Shown: piece after piece, positions 24,885-33,157 of the stretch
How positions within the stretch are numbered: the stretch's first letter is position 1
Layout of the letters: each line of letters begins with the position of its first letter
DNA from: Oscillospiraceae bacterium
GTDB taxonomy: Bacteria > Bacillota > Clostridia > Oscillospirales > Oscillospiraceae
Reading direction: 5' to 3'
Assembly (NCBI GenBank): GCA_009780175.1
Contig: WRAO01000008.1
Span: forward strand, 1 to 64,000
Length of the DNA: 64,000 nt
Made by a program: the position numbers and the translations under genes
The notes under the pieces: model-generated
What the model was told of the DNA's origin: nothing
What the model saw: the letters and a program-made list of their open reading frames with translations, nothing else
Database searches by the model: none

Positions 24885-25262
24885 ATGAAAACAAAACATT
24901 GGATTCTCTTATTTATAGGCTTGGTCCTCGTCGCCCTCCTCGCCCAACTGCTCCTCACCCATTTTCGAAGCGACGGTACCATAGCTACGATCTATCACCA
25001 GAACATCCCCCTCAAAACCATAGATCTCGGCCGCGTAGACACGCCTTATACCTTTACCGTTACCGGCGAAGGCGGGGCGGAAAATGTGGTCTTGATTGAG
25101 TCCGGTCAAATTTCTATTCAGTCTGCCACTTGTAGGGATCAAATTTGTGTCCACCAAGGCCCTATCAGGGACGGCACCCATCCCATCGTCTGCCTCCCCC
25201 ACCGCGTGGTGATTCAGATTGACCGCAGGCCGGACGACGCGGCCGACGCTGTGGGAGGATAA
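24885..25262 (+). CDS. NusG domain II-containing membrane protein
   Basis: A 125-residue protein with a single N-terminal membrane helix (ILLFIGLVLVALLAQLLLTHF) and an extracytoplasmic NusG_II beta domain (SQISIQSATCRDQICVHQGPI-type block around residue 75-100, HPIVCLPHRVVIQI). NusG-II proteins in Firmicutes are often next to ApbE and Gx genes and are thought to work in flavin-linked redox at the membrane. CRDQIC and VCLPH contain Cys residues. It has no SD at a normal distance; AAGG directly abuts the ATG. Confidence 0.75.
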   Translation: MKTKHWILLFIGLVLVALLAQLLLTHFRSDGTIATIYHQNIPLKTIDLGRVDTPYTFTVTGEGGAENVVLIESGQISIQSATCRDQICVHQGPIRDGTHPIVCLPHRVVIQIDRRPDDAADAVGG

Positions 25263-25266
25263 GTCT

Positions 25267-25764
25267 ATGCCAATTCGCCGCCTTACTCTCCTTGCGCTCT
25301 ATACCACTATCGCGCTTACGCTCTTCGTCGCGGAGGCGCAGATTCCTGTTCCGGTGCCTATTCCCGGCGTTAAGCTTGGGCTTTCTAACATCGTCACGCT
25401 TGCCGCGCTCCTTTTCCTCGGGCGGAAAGAGGCCGGGCTTATTTTAACCGCCCGCATTTTGCTCGGTGCGCTCTTGATCGGTGTGCCTTCTATGATCCTG
25501 TTTTCCGCCGCCGGCGGGCTTTTGGCCTTCCTTGTGATGGCTCCGGCTGTCAAACTGCTGCCACGCGCTCAAATCTGGGTTGTCGGTATCCTCGGGGCTA
25601 TTGCTCACAACACGGGCCAGCTTCTGATGGCTGTGGTTTACCTCCGCACTACCACTGTTTTGCTCTTTGCTCCGATGCTGCTCCTTTCCGCTATTATCAC
25701 CGGCTGCATTACGGGGCTTGCCGCCAAACAACTGCTCCGCTATGAAAGCTGGCTTGCACGATAG
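25267..25764 (+). CDS. Gx transporter family membrane protein
   Basis: A 165-residue integral membrane protein with about five hydrophobic segments, starting at ATG 25267 (GGGAGG SD). The LFVAEAQIPVPVPIPGVKLGLSNIVTLAALLFLG block is the hallmark of the Gx transporter / heptaprenyl-diphosphate-synthase component I family (an ECF-like fold). It lies 4 bp after the NusG-II stop. In similar modules it works with ApbE and NusG-II; the transported molecule is not evident from sequence. Confidence 0.8.
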   Translation: MPIRRLTLLALYTTIALTLFVAEAQIPVPVPIPGVKLGLSNIVTLAALLFLGRKEAGLILTARILLGALLIGVPSMILFSAAGGLLAFLVMAPAVKLLPRAQIWVVGILGAIAHNTGQLLMAVVYLRTTTVLLFAPMLLLSAIITGCITGLAAKQLLRYESWLAR

Positions 25765-25797
25765 ATTGCCTTTGTTCAGAAAATTTTCTATTAGGGC

Positions 25798-25826
25798 TTG
25801 ACAAAGCGGAAAACTTTATGTATCAT
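25798..25826 (+). promoter_or_regulatory. Promoter of the metY leader
   Basis: TTGACA (25798-25803), 17-bp spacer, TATCAT (25821-25826), just upstream of the leader-peptide RBS. Confidence 0.75.
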
Positions 25827-25853
25827 AACGAATCATAAACGAGGTGTGCTTGT

Positions 25854-25901
25854 ATGAAACAACCATTCTATAACCAAATCGCCGCTATGATGATGTGCTA
25901 G
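25854..25901 (+). CDS. Met/Cys leader peptide MKQPFYNQIAAMMMC
   Basis: A 15-codon open frame with GAGGTG SD 7 nt before its ATG. It ends in three Met codons, one Cys codon and TAG. Directly after the stop a strong hairpin begins (25902-25943), then an intrinsic terminator (25947-25985), then metY. It has the logic of ribosome-mediated attenuation: ribosomes slow at Met or Cys codons when charged tRNA-Met/Cys is scarce, changing folding of the leader. Confidence 0.7.
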   Translation: MKQPFYNQIAAMMMC

Positions 25902-25985
25902 AGACGCATGTTTCCGTTTGACTTCAAACTGAAAGATGCGTCTGTGACTCGTTCTTTTCTCGAAAAGAATGAGTTTTTTATTTTT
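25902..25985 (+). promoter_or_regulatory. Attenuator upstream of metY (hairpin plus intrinsic terminator)
   Basis: Hairpin AGACGCATgTTTCcGTTTG with its complement 25925-25943 (19 bp, two mismatches; loop ACTT). Then the terminator ACTCGTTCTTTT/AAAAGAATGAGT (25947-25958, 25963-25974), with one G-U and a CTCG loop, followed by TTTTTATTTTT. An alternative GAAAGA...TTCTTTTC pairing is possible but imperfect. A stalled ribosome on the Met codons would cover the first hairpin's left arm. Confidence 0.6.
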
Positions 25986-26097
25986 CGAGATACACGCCCC
26001 GCAAGCTTATAGGTCATTACCGGTTGCTTCTGAGGCCTTGCGCCCGTCCGTTGCTCCGTTATGAAAAAGATTTGCATAATCAAAGGAGGACTCCACC

Positions 26098-27375
26098 ATG
26101 TCAGAGAAAAAATGGCGATTTGAGACCCAACAGATTCACGTCGGACAGGAGATGCCCGACCCCGCAACCGACGCCCGCGCAGTCCCCATCTATCAGACCA
26201 CTTCTTACGTATTCCCCAGCCCTGAGGCGGCGGCGGCCCGCTTCTCGCTCAGCGAACCTGGCAATATCTATACCCGCATCATGAACCCCACGACTGACGT
26301 GCTTGAGAAGCGTATTGCGGCGCTCGAAGGCGGCGCGGCGGCACTTGCTCTCGCCAGCGGGTCTACGGCGACGGCTTACGCGATTCAAAACATCGCCGGG
26401 CCGGGGGACCATATTGTCTCCGCAAAGACTCTCTACGGTGGCACTTATAACCTCTTTGCCCACACGTTTCGCACGATGGGGATCACGGTCAGCTTTGTAG
26501 ACCCCAATGCTCCCGCCAACTTTGAGGCGGCGATTTTGCCGAACACGAAGGCGCTCTTTTTGGAAACCATCGGCAATCCGAACGCTGATCTCGTGGACAT
26601 TCAGGCCGTGGCGGATATTGCCCACAAGCATGGGTTACCGCTCATCGTGGACAATACCTTTGCTACACCTTATCTGCTGCGTCCTATCGAATACGGGGCC
26701 GATATTGTTGTTCATTCCGCTACGAAATTCATGGGCGGGCATGGCACCACCATCGGCGGGGCCATTGTTGACGCGGGCCGGTTTGATTGGGCCGCATCCG
26801 GCCGTTTCCCCGGCCTCACGGAGCCGGACCACAGCTATCACGGGGCGCGTTGGACGGAGGCGGCTGGCCCCCTCGCGTTTATCATCAAGGCCCGCGTTAC
26901 TCTTCTGCGCGATTTGGGCGGATGCATCTCGCCCTTTAACGCCTTCCTGCTTCTGCAAGGCCTTGAGACGCTGTCTTTACGGATGGAGCGGCACATTCAG
27001 AATACGCTGAAGGTTATCGAATTCCTTCAGAACCATCCTGGGGTTGAGTGCGTCAACCATCCCTCGATCCCCTCGAACCCGCACCATGCGCTTTATCAGA
27101 CTTATTTCCCGGATGGCGGGGCGTCTATCTTTACCTTTCAAGTCAAGGGCGGCGCGCCGGAGGCGAAGGCGTTTGCCGAAAAGCTGAAGCTCTTCTCCTT
27201 CCTCGCCAATGTGGGTGATGTGAAGTCTCTCGTGATCCATCCCGCCAGCACGACGCATTCGCAGATGAGCGAGGCGGAGCTTCATCAATCCGGGATTGGG
27301 CCGAATACAATTCGGCTTTCGATTGGCACGGAGCATATTGCGGATATTCTTGAGGATTTGGCGCAGGCGTTTTAG
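26098..27375 (+). CDS. metY: O-acetylhomoserine sulfhydrylase (MetY-type)
   Basis: A 425-residue PLP enzyme of the Cys/Met-metabolism family; length fits MetY, not MetB/MetC (~380-390). It has [33 protein letters not shown], the SxTSAT-type [23 protein letters not shown] region, [12 protein letters not shown] and the PLP lysine in [13 protein letters not shown]. It forms homocysteine (or methionine precursors) from O-acetylhomoserine and sulfide. SD AAAGGAGG. It is preceded by the Met/Cys leader attenuator and has its own terminator. Confidence 0.93.
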   Translation: MSEKKWRFETQQIHVGQEMPDPATDARAVPIYQTTSYVFPSPEAAAARFSLSEPGNIYTRIMNPTTDVLEKRIAALEGGAAALALASGSTATAYAIQNIAGPGDHIVSAKTLYGGTYNLFAHTFRTMGITVSFVDPNAPANFEAAILPNTKALFLETIGNPNADLVDIQAVADIAHKHGLPLIVDNTFATPYLLRPIEYGADIVVHSATKFMGGHGTTIGGAIVDAGRFDWAASGRFPGLTEPDHSYHGARWTEAAGPLAFIIKARVTLLRDLGGCISPFNAFLLLQGLETLSLRMERHIQNTLKVIEFLQNHPGVECVNHPSIPSNPHHALYQTYFPDGGASIFTFQVKGGAPEAKAFAEKLKLFSFLANVGDVKSLVIHPASTTHSQMSEAELHQSGIGPNTIRLSIGTEHIADILEDLAQAF

Positions 27376-27393
27376 GGGTTTTGTTTTATCATT

Positions 27394-27432
27394 GCAGGGG
27401 CCGCATATTTATTTGCGGCCCCTGCTTTTTTG
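27394..27432 (+). terminator. Terminator of metY
   Basis: Stem GCAGGGGCCGCA / TGCGGCCCCTGC with an 8-nt loop, then TTTTTTG. Confidence 0.9.
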
Positions 27433-27501
27433 CCTTACTGAGGCCATGCGGATATTTTTTGGCCTGCCGGCTCCAGCGTTTCGTTGCGCTGTGGCGCAGG
27501 C

Positions 27502-27780
27502 CTATAACACCGACTGGGAAAGTCGTTTGAAGATATCATCCTGAAATTGCGAACGGGCTTGTGCTCTATGCCTACAGATCGCCGCATTCCACATGCAAGG
27601 ATCTTGTATGGGGACACCAACCACATCCTTCGTAGAAAAGAAACTGTTTGAGAAGGATGGTAAAATGACCAGCATATTATCTGTTTTTGCACAATGAAAC
27701 AAGTAGCTCCAACTATCTGCTTGAATCGCGATATTCAGAGGAAGCTTTTCCTCATGGTACTTTTGGGATAAAAAGAGCAC
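27502..27780 (-). pseudogene. C-terminal fragment of a LysR-type regulator
   Basis: A ~92-residue minus-strand fragment (LFLSQKYHEEKLPLNIAIQAD, then NMLVILPSFSNSFFSTKDVVGVPIQDPCMWNAAICRH) that resembles the last part of a LysR substrate-binding domain: the GxxxxLP-like turn and the V-PIxDP-W...+RR pattern. No N-terminal helix-turn-helix is found upstream. It is probably a decayed gene; the assignment is tentative. Confidence 0.4.
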
Positions 27781-27829
27781 ACCAAAACAGATGGTGGAGT
27801 GAGAGGGCTTTTTAACTCCGCCGTCAACT

Positions 27830-28080
27830 TTAAGCTACAGATTCTGAATTGCTCACTCCGAGCAACCAGTCCCGCACTTTCCCATAATAACAACGTAAAA
27901 ACTTGCTGGCAGCGGCGTTTGTATAGATGTAATAATGCTTTTCCTTCATCACGTTTTCTTCGCATGAACTGATAAACGGGATCGTCCTCTGCTTGAAGCA
28001 GCCATAGCATGGTTGCCATCGAACGCGAAGCTCAACATGCCAATTATCCCCTTATTGTAGCTTAGGCGAAGAATCGGAAC
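27830..28080 (-). pseudogene. IS110-like transposase C-terminal remnant (frameshifted)
   Basis: In one minus frame AEDDPVYQFMRRKRDEGKA leads, and after a +2 shift HYYIYTNAAASKFLRCYYGKVRDWLLGVSN continues. Together these resemble the C-terminal end of IS110/IS116-family transposases (F-xRKRxEGKHYYxYxxAAANKFLRxYY). Frame disruption and lack of the N-terminal part show decay. Confidence 0.45.
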
Positions 28081-28089
28081 AAAGCGCAG

Positions 28090-28863
28090 CCGGTTGTTGC
28101 CTCGGTTCACCATGTCAAAAAGAATGGGGACTGCCCTCTTGGGCAATCCCCATTTTAAGCCGCGTTGCGTCTGTTGTGAGCGGATGGAGTCTGGGCCCGT
28201 TGATGATGGTTTTGTTGGGGATCCCTTGAATATTGTCGTGAATGGCGACGGTATTGTTTTGACTAAGAGGCATCGCATCCTTCGGTTCAGGGATACAAAA
28301 CGCAAAGCGTGATTATGCTTTTTCAAACGCAGTTGCATAAAATCAAAAGCGTCCGATCGCACAGTGTGCTGAAGCGGACGCTTTATCTTTTTTCAAATAG
28401 ATTATCAGGTGTCTCGTGTTGTGCTTTGAGCAAATACATGGTATAATCACACATCGACTCAGAGAGCTATTGAGCAAGCAAAATGCCGCCCTCTCCTAGT
28501 TGAGAAAACGGCATTCAGTGCAGGTTGGCCTTTTGATTTCAATAGGTTCAGCCCGTTCTGCATTGAGATGCGATGAGGTGTAAGCAACAAAAACCCGCTT
28601 CCCATCTTTGGTGGGGCGAATTCCTTTCCAGCCTGTTTTCTCGTTGAATTTTTATAATGCGTAACCGACCGCAAATGGGTGGTCGATCGCCTGTAACGCT
28701 AGGGGATTGCCGTCCGCCTGGCGCCACCGCTCGAATTTTTCTTCGGCTTATGCAAAGTATAGCATAGAATCCATGGAAATGCGAGGGTTTTCGCGCTCCA
28801 AAGGCTCCTTTGGAAAAGGAGCCTTTCATCTCAACCATCCACCACCCAAGGAGGACCCCGCCC
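28090..28863. other. Gene-free stretch with hairpins and IS remnants
   Basis: Together with 27433-28090 this forms ~1.4 kb without an intact gene. It contains hairpins ATGGGGACTGCCC/GGGCAATCCCCAT (28124-28153) and AAAGCGTCCG/CGGACGCTTT with T-run (28346-28393), a promoter-like TTGTGC-17-TATAAT (28419-28447), an AATGCCG/CGGCATT hairpin (~28481-28516), and AAAGGCTCC/GGAGCCTTT (28799-28825) just before the next gene. A small RNA starting after 28447 is possible but unproven. Confidence 0.4.
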
Positions 28864-29985
28864 ATGCGTATCCTCATTCTCACCGTCACGGCTGGTCACG
28901 GCCACAATACCTCAGCTCGCGCTATCGAGGAAAGTTTCCATGCACAGGGTGCAGATGCCGTCGTGCTGGACATGTATAAGCACATCAGCAGTATCCTCTA
29001 TAACGTGGTAGACAAGGGATATCTTCTCTCTCTGCGTCATTTTCCGCGCCAGTTCGGGCACGCCTATTCTACCGCGGAGCGGCCGATTCCGAGCAAGATT
29101 CTCAGTGTGCTCAACAGCAATCGTCTCCTCGCCAGTCTGCTTGCGGGTTTTTTCCGGGATTATAAGCCGGACCTGATCCTTACCACCCACGTCTTTGCCG
29201 CGCAGGTGCTGGATGTGCTCAAACAGCAGGGACATCTAGACGTGCCTATTATGGGCGTCATGACGGACTATTGCATCCACCCCTTCTGGGAAGCTGTGCC
29301 CTCGGTGGATTATATTGTCACCGCCAATGAGCTTACACATTTTGCGGCGATACGGCGCGGGATAGCCAAGGAGCGGCTTTTGCCGTTTGGCATTCCCGTC
29401 TCCGCACGGTTTACCCGCCGGGGGTGCAAGCGGGCGGCCCGGCAAAAATTGGGGCTCCCTGAAGATAAGACCACCCTCCTCCTCATGGGGGGCAGCATGG
29501 GGTATGGAGACATGCCGCATAACGTGATCCAGATTGACGCGATGGGGGAAGACTATCAACTTGCATGCATCACCGGTAAAAACGAGCGGCTCGGCAAGGA
29601 ACTCCGGGAGCTTACGACGAAAAACCCGCTCCATGTCTCCGGCTACACGAACCAAGTGGATGTGTACATGGACGCGGCGGACTGTATTGTGACGAAACCC
29701 GGTGGTTTGACCACGACGGAATCGCTCGCGAAGGGTCTGCCTATGATTTTGTCTCACCCTATCCCCGGGCCTGAACTGCGCAATGCGAATTTTCTCACCA
29801 ACAGCGGGGCGGCTGTTCTTGTGAGTAAGCATTTCCCGATCCAAGACGCGGTCTATGCCGTTCTCGGCCGTCCGGGGCGGCTTGCATTGATGCACCAGGC
29901 CATTGCCCACATTGCCCGTCCGCGTGCGGCGGATGAAATCAGCCGCTTCGCTTCGGAACTCGTTCAGCAAGGGATAGGCGTATGA
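28864..29985 (+). CDS. GT28/MGDG synthase-type glycosyltransferase
   Basis: A 373-residue protein. N-terminal MRILILTVTAGHGHNTSARAI is the MGDG_synth entry motif (His-rich SxGxGHxxAA). C-terminal VTKPGGLTTTESLAKGLPMIL and PGPELRNANFL form the nucleotide-sugar and acceptor loop (GPGxE). Family members transfer UDP-sugars onto diacylglycerol (UgtP) or related lipids. It starts at ATG 28864 (AAGGAGG SD) and overlaps the CCA enzyme gene by 4 nt. Confidence 0.87.
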   Translation: MRILILTVTAGHGHNTSARAIEESFHAQGADAVVLDMYKHISSILYNVVDKGYLLSLRHFPRQFGHAYSTAERPIPSKILSVLNSNRLLASLLAGFFRDYKPDLILTTHVFAAQVLDVLKQQGHLDVPIMGVMTDYCIHPFWEAVPSVDYIVTANELTHFAAIRRGIAKERLLPFGIPVSARFTRRGCKRAARQKLGLPEDKTTLLLMGGSMGYGDMPHNVIQIDAMGEDYQLACITGKNERLGKELRELTTKNPLHVSGYTNQVDVYMDAADCIVTKPGGLTTTESLAKGLPMILSHPIPGPELRNANFLTNSGAAVLVSKHFPIQDAVYAVLGRPGRLALMHQAIAHIARPRAADEISRFASELVQQGIGV

Positions 29986-31160
29986 CAACACTTCCAAACT
30001 TCCTCCTCAACACGCTGGAAACCATAGAAGCGGCAGGACATTCCGCATATCTCGTCGGGGGGCCTGTGCGCGATCTTGTCATGGGCAAAACGCCGGACGA
30101 TTGGGATATCACCACCAGCGCAACTCCGGAGGCGGTGATGGGACTTTTCCCTAAAACAGTCCCCACCGGCCTCAAACACGGCACGGTAACTGTGCTCATC
30201 GACGGCCGTTCCATTGAAGTCACCACCTTTCGCCGGGACGGGGCTTATACGGACCACCGCCATCCAGAGGAGGTCAATTTTGTCACTGATCTCAGGGAAG
30301 ACCTCTCCCGGCGAGACTTTACCATAAACGCCATGGCACTCAGCCGGACAGGTGAGTTGATCGACTTTTTCGGCGGCCGGGTTGACCTTGCCGCTGGTCT
30401 TATTCGCGCTGTCGGTGATCCGCTGATCCGTTTTGAGGAAGATGCTTTGCGCATGTTCCGCGCGTTGCGCTTCTCGGCGCAGTTGGGTTTTTCTATTGAT
30501 CCGCCTACGCTTTCCGCCATCTGGGCCAAGCGCCATTTGGCGGGCGCGATCTCCGCTGAGCGCGTTCGGACGGAGTTGGAGAAAATCCTGCTCTCCTCAA
30601 GGCCGGAGCGTATCGCCGAGGTGTTTTACAATGGACTCCTCGCAGATTTCGCGCCACACCCCATGCCGACCTTGGACAGTCTCGGGCAAGTACCCGCACA
30701 AAAGCATCCTCGCTGGGCTTGCTTCACGGCGGTTCTCATGGATTATAGCGCTATCGAGCCTACCGCCTTTCTCCGTTCTCTCCGACTTGACAATAAGACG
30801 ATCCATGTCGCCGGAACCGCTGCTACACTCGGCCCCAGTCTCCCCGCAGAGCCTATCGCGCTCAAGCATCTGCTTTCTCGCTACGGCGCGGAGGTTCTCA
30901 CCGTCGCGGCAGAGGTCGCGGTCGCTTATGATCGCTCGGAGCCTGCCAAAGCTCTGGAAAACATCTTCCAGAGCGGTGACTGTTATTCTCTTCAAACGCT
31001 CGCCGTCACCGGCGCCGATCTCATCGCTGTCGGGCATCCGCCCGGCCCTGTGCTCGGCGAGTTGCTTGCGACCCTGCTCAATCACGTCATCAGGCACCCG
31101 GCGGCCAATCGGCGGAGTGAGTTGCTCCGGTTGGCAAAAACGTATACAGGCAAAGCATAA
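29982..31160 (+). CDS. cca: CCA tRNA nucleotidyltransferase
   Basis: A 392-residue enzyme. It has the class II nucleotidyltransferase signature AYLVGGPVRDLVMGKTPDDWDITTSATPEAV (GG and DxD), RRDFTINAMALS (RRD) and RFEEDALRMFRALRFSAQLGF. It adds and repairs the CCA end of tRNAs in the cytoplasm. It is shorter in the C-terminal part than many Firmicutes versions but no key residue seems missing. Starts inside an ATGA overlap with the glycosyltransferase. Ends in a strong terminator. Confidence 0.92.
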   Translation: MTTLPNFLLNTLETIEAAGHSAYLVGGPVRDLVMGKTPDDWDITTSATPEAVMGLFPKTVPTGLKHGTVTVLIDGRSIEVTTFRRDGAYTDHRHPEEVNFVTDLREDLSRRDFTINAMALSRTGELIDFFGGRVDLAAGLIRAVGDPLIRFEEDALRMFRALRFSAQLGFSIDPPTLSAIWAKRHLAGAISAERVRTELEKILLSSRPERIAEVFYNGLLADFAPHPMPTLDSLGQVPAQKHPRWACFTAVLMDYSAIEPTAFLRSLRLDNKTIHVAGTAATLGPSLPAEPIALKHLLSRYGAEVLTVAAEVAVAYDRSEPAKALENIFQSGDCYSLQTLAVTGADLIAVGHPPGPVLGELLATLLNHVIRHPAANRRSELLRLAKTYTGKA

Positions 31161-31196
31161 AGCCCGGACTTCTGTTGGAGGTCCGGGCTTTTCTTT
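31160..31196 (+). terminator. Terminator of cca
   Basis: Stem AAGCCCGGAC / GTCCGGGCTT with an 11-nt loop, then TTCTTT; converging with the Mrp operon. Confidence 0.85.
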
Positions 31197-31213
31197 GTCT
31201 ATTCGCAAACGCT

Positions 31214-32800
31214 CTAAGCAAGACCAACCGCGAGTAGTATCATGGCGAAAAACACGCCCATCGACGCGCAAATCTCGCGGAATCCCAATTCAAACGCACG
31301 CACACGCCGGAGCAGTGCGCTCGTCTTTACAAAGTACTTGTAAATGAGGTATCCCACACCGAGGCTGATGAAGAAGATCAGGACTTTTTCCAGGTAGCCC
31401 ATGAAGTCTACATACACGGTGGTTTGGAATAGGAACTGGATCGTCTGCACGCCGAGAATCCCTGTCACACAGCAGAGCAGGCCCAGTACGAAGATGGAAA
31501 ATTGCTGTTCCGGCAAAATTGGGTACTCTTTTTCGGATGGTTTCGGCGCAGATCCAAACAAAATCGTGGCGTATTTGATGAAAACAATGATGGTCCCGAG
31601 GCTCATAAATACCATCACCCAACCGATGAGTTCCGGTGCGCCGGCCACCATGAAGTATTTCGAGATGCTCCCGTTGAAAAACGGGGCGCCGGCGATGCCG
31701 AGTACGGCCATCAAGGTCGCCGCGCCGATCCAGGGCATGCGGCGGAGCACGCCGCGGATGGCGTAGATGTCTCGTGTTCCGTATACCTTCGTAATCACGC
31801 CCGCGCCGAGGAACAAGCAGCCTTTGAACAGCGCGTGGTTGATTACGTGATACAGCCCGCCGACATAGGAGTAAGGGTCTGGGATGTTCAGAGCTACGAA
31901 GATCAGGCCTACTTGCGAAATGGTCGAATAGGCCAAGATCAGCTTGATGTCGTTCTGGGACATTGCCATGATGAAGCCAATTATGCCGGTGACTACGCCC
32001 ATTACGAGGAAAAACTCCGTCGCGGCGACGGCGGCGAATACGTCTTGGAAGCGGATGAACAGATACACGCCGCTTTTGATGTGCAGGCCCGACAGAATCG
32101 CCGAAACGGCAGGTGGCGCGGCTGGGGATCCGTGGGCCTTCGGCAGCCAGCTGAAGAGCGGCATCAGCGCGCATTTCAGGGCAACCGCCGTCATGATGAG
32201 GGCATAGGGCAGAATTTGGTCTGCTCTGTCTGCCTCGCTGAGCACCTGGGTGATGGTTGCCATATCCAGGGCTCCGGTGAGGCGATAGAGATAGCCGAGG
32301 CCAAAGAGGAAGAATTTCATCGCAGTGATGTTGACCAGCAGATAGATCATGCCGTCATACATCGACCTGGTGTCTCGGTTGAACATGATGAGAACCGCTA
32401 CTACCATAGTGACGACTTCTACGAGGACGAATACGTTAAAAAAGTCCCGCGTGAGGAAGAGGCCAATGAGCGCCCCTTGCCAAATGAATATGAGAAACCA
32501 GAACATACTGCCGTCTTTTTCGCGAAAACTATAAATAGATGCGAGCAAAAAGAATATGGCTGTCAGCAATACAAAAACAGCGGCCAGATTATCCGCCCGG
32601 AGGTAGATACCCAGGATTCCCCCATAGTTGCCTATGCTCGTGATGATCTCGCCCTGCCGACTGAGGGTGAACAGGTAATATGCCGCGCCCACGAAGCCGG
32701 TTTGGATCAAAATCGCAAGTACTCTTCCGCTTTTCGCGGAGGAGAAGAGGTATAACAGCACTGCCGTCAGTACTGGAACGATCACAAAATAGGTAAGCAT
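31214..32800 (-). CDS. mnhD: Mrp-type antiporter large subunit (MnhD/MrpD-like)
   Basis: A 528-residue multi-spanning protein of the NuoL/M/N antiporter family, with ~14 membrane segments. Parts such as LVEVVTMVVAVLIMFNRDTRSMYDGMIYL, KCALMPLFSWLPKAHGSPAAPPAVSAILSGLHIKSG and LAYSTISQVGLIF carry conserved Glu/Lys/His positions. It is the ion- and proton-pumping subunit of the Na+/H+ antiporter. It is the last gene of the Mrp operon. SD GCGGAGT before the ATG. Confidence 0.92.
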   Translation of the reverse strand: MLTYFVIVPVLTAVLLYLFSSAKSGRVLAILIQTGFVGAAYYLFTLSRQGEIITSIGNYGGILGIYLRADNLAAVFVLLTAIFFLLASIYSFREKDGSMFWFLIFIWQGALIGLFLTRDFFNVFVLVEVVTMVVAVLIMFNRDTRSMYDGMIYLLVNITAMKFFLFGLGYLYRLTGALDMATITQVLSEADRADQILPYALIMTAVALKCALMPLFSWLPKAHGSPAAPPAVSAILSGLHIKSGVYLFIRFQDVFAAVAATEFFLVMGVVTGIIGFIMAMSQNDIKLILAYSTISQVGLIFVALNIPDPYSYVGGLYHVINHALFKGCLFLGAGVITKVYGTRDIYAIRGVLRRMPWIGAATLMAVLGIAGAPFFNGSISKYFMVAGAPELIGWVMVFMSLGTIIVFIKYATILFGSAPKPSEKEYPILPEQQFSIFVLGLLCCVTGILGVQTIQFLFQTTVYVDFMGYLEKVLIFFISLGVGYLIYKYFVKTSALLRRVRAFELGFREICASMGVFFAMILLAVGLA

Positions 32801-32806
32801 TTTTAT

Positions 32807-33154
32807 CTACTCCGCACTTTTCTTTTTTACGATTTCCCAATCGGTCGTGTTGTGTTTGCGAAACAGTGTCATCAGCATCGTCAGCGTTACGGCTGTGACG
32901 GAGAGGCCGATGATGATGGCCGTAATCATAAGCGCTTGCGGCAGGGGGTCTGCCACATAGTCTGGGTTCATGTTTACCCCGATGGGCGCGAAAAGGCCGC
33001 TTCTGAACCCGATGCTGAGGAAAAACATGATGACCGCCATCTCCATAAGGCTCATGAAAACGACAGATTTAATCATGCTTTTGCTTGTAATTAGTCCGAA
33101 AAAGGCGATGAAAAACATCGCAATGCAGAACAGTTCTATGATATCGAAATTCAT
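32807..33154 (-). CDS. mnhC: MnhC/MrpC subunit (NuoK-like)
   Basis: A 115-residue protein with three membrane helices. The C-terminal PLPQALMITAIIIGLSVTAVTLTMLMTLFRKHNT contains the NuoK-type pattern; an Asp in NPDYVADPLP follows. It occupies the canonical position before MnhD. It starts 3 bp after the previous stop and ends 7 bp before MnhD. Confidence 0.9.
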   Translation of the reverse strand: MNFDIIELFCIAMFFIAFFGLITSKSMIKSVVFMSLMEMAVIMFFLSIGFRSGLFAPIGVNMNPDYVADPLPQALMITAIIIGLSVTAVTLTMLMTLFRKHNTTDWEIVKKKSAE

Positions 33155-33157
33155 TGT

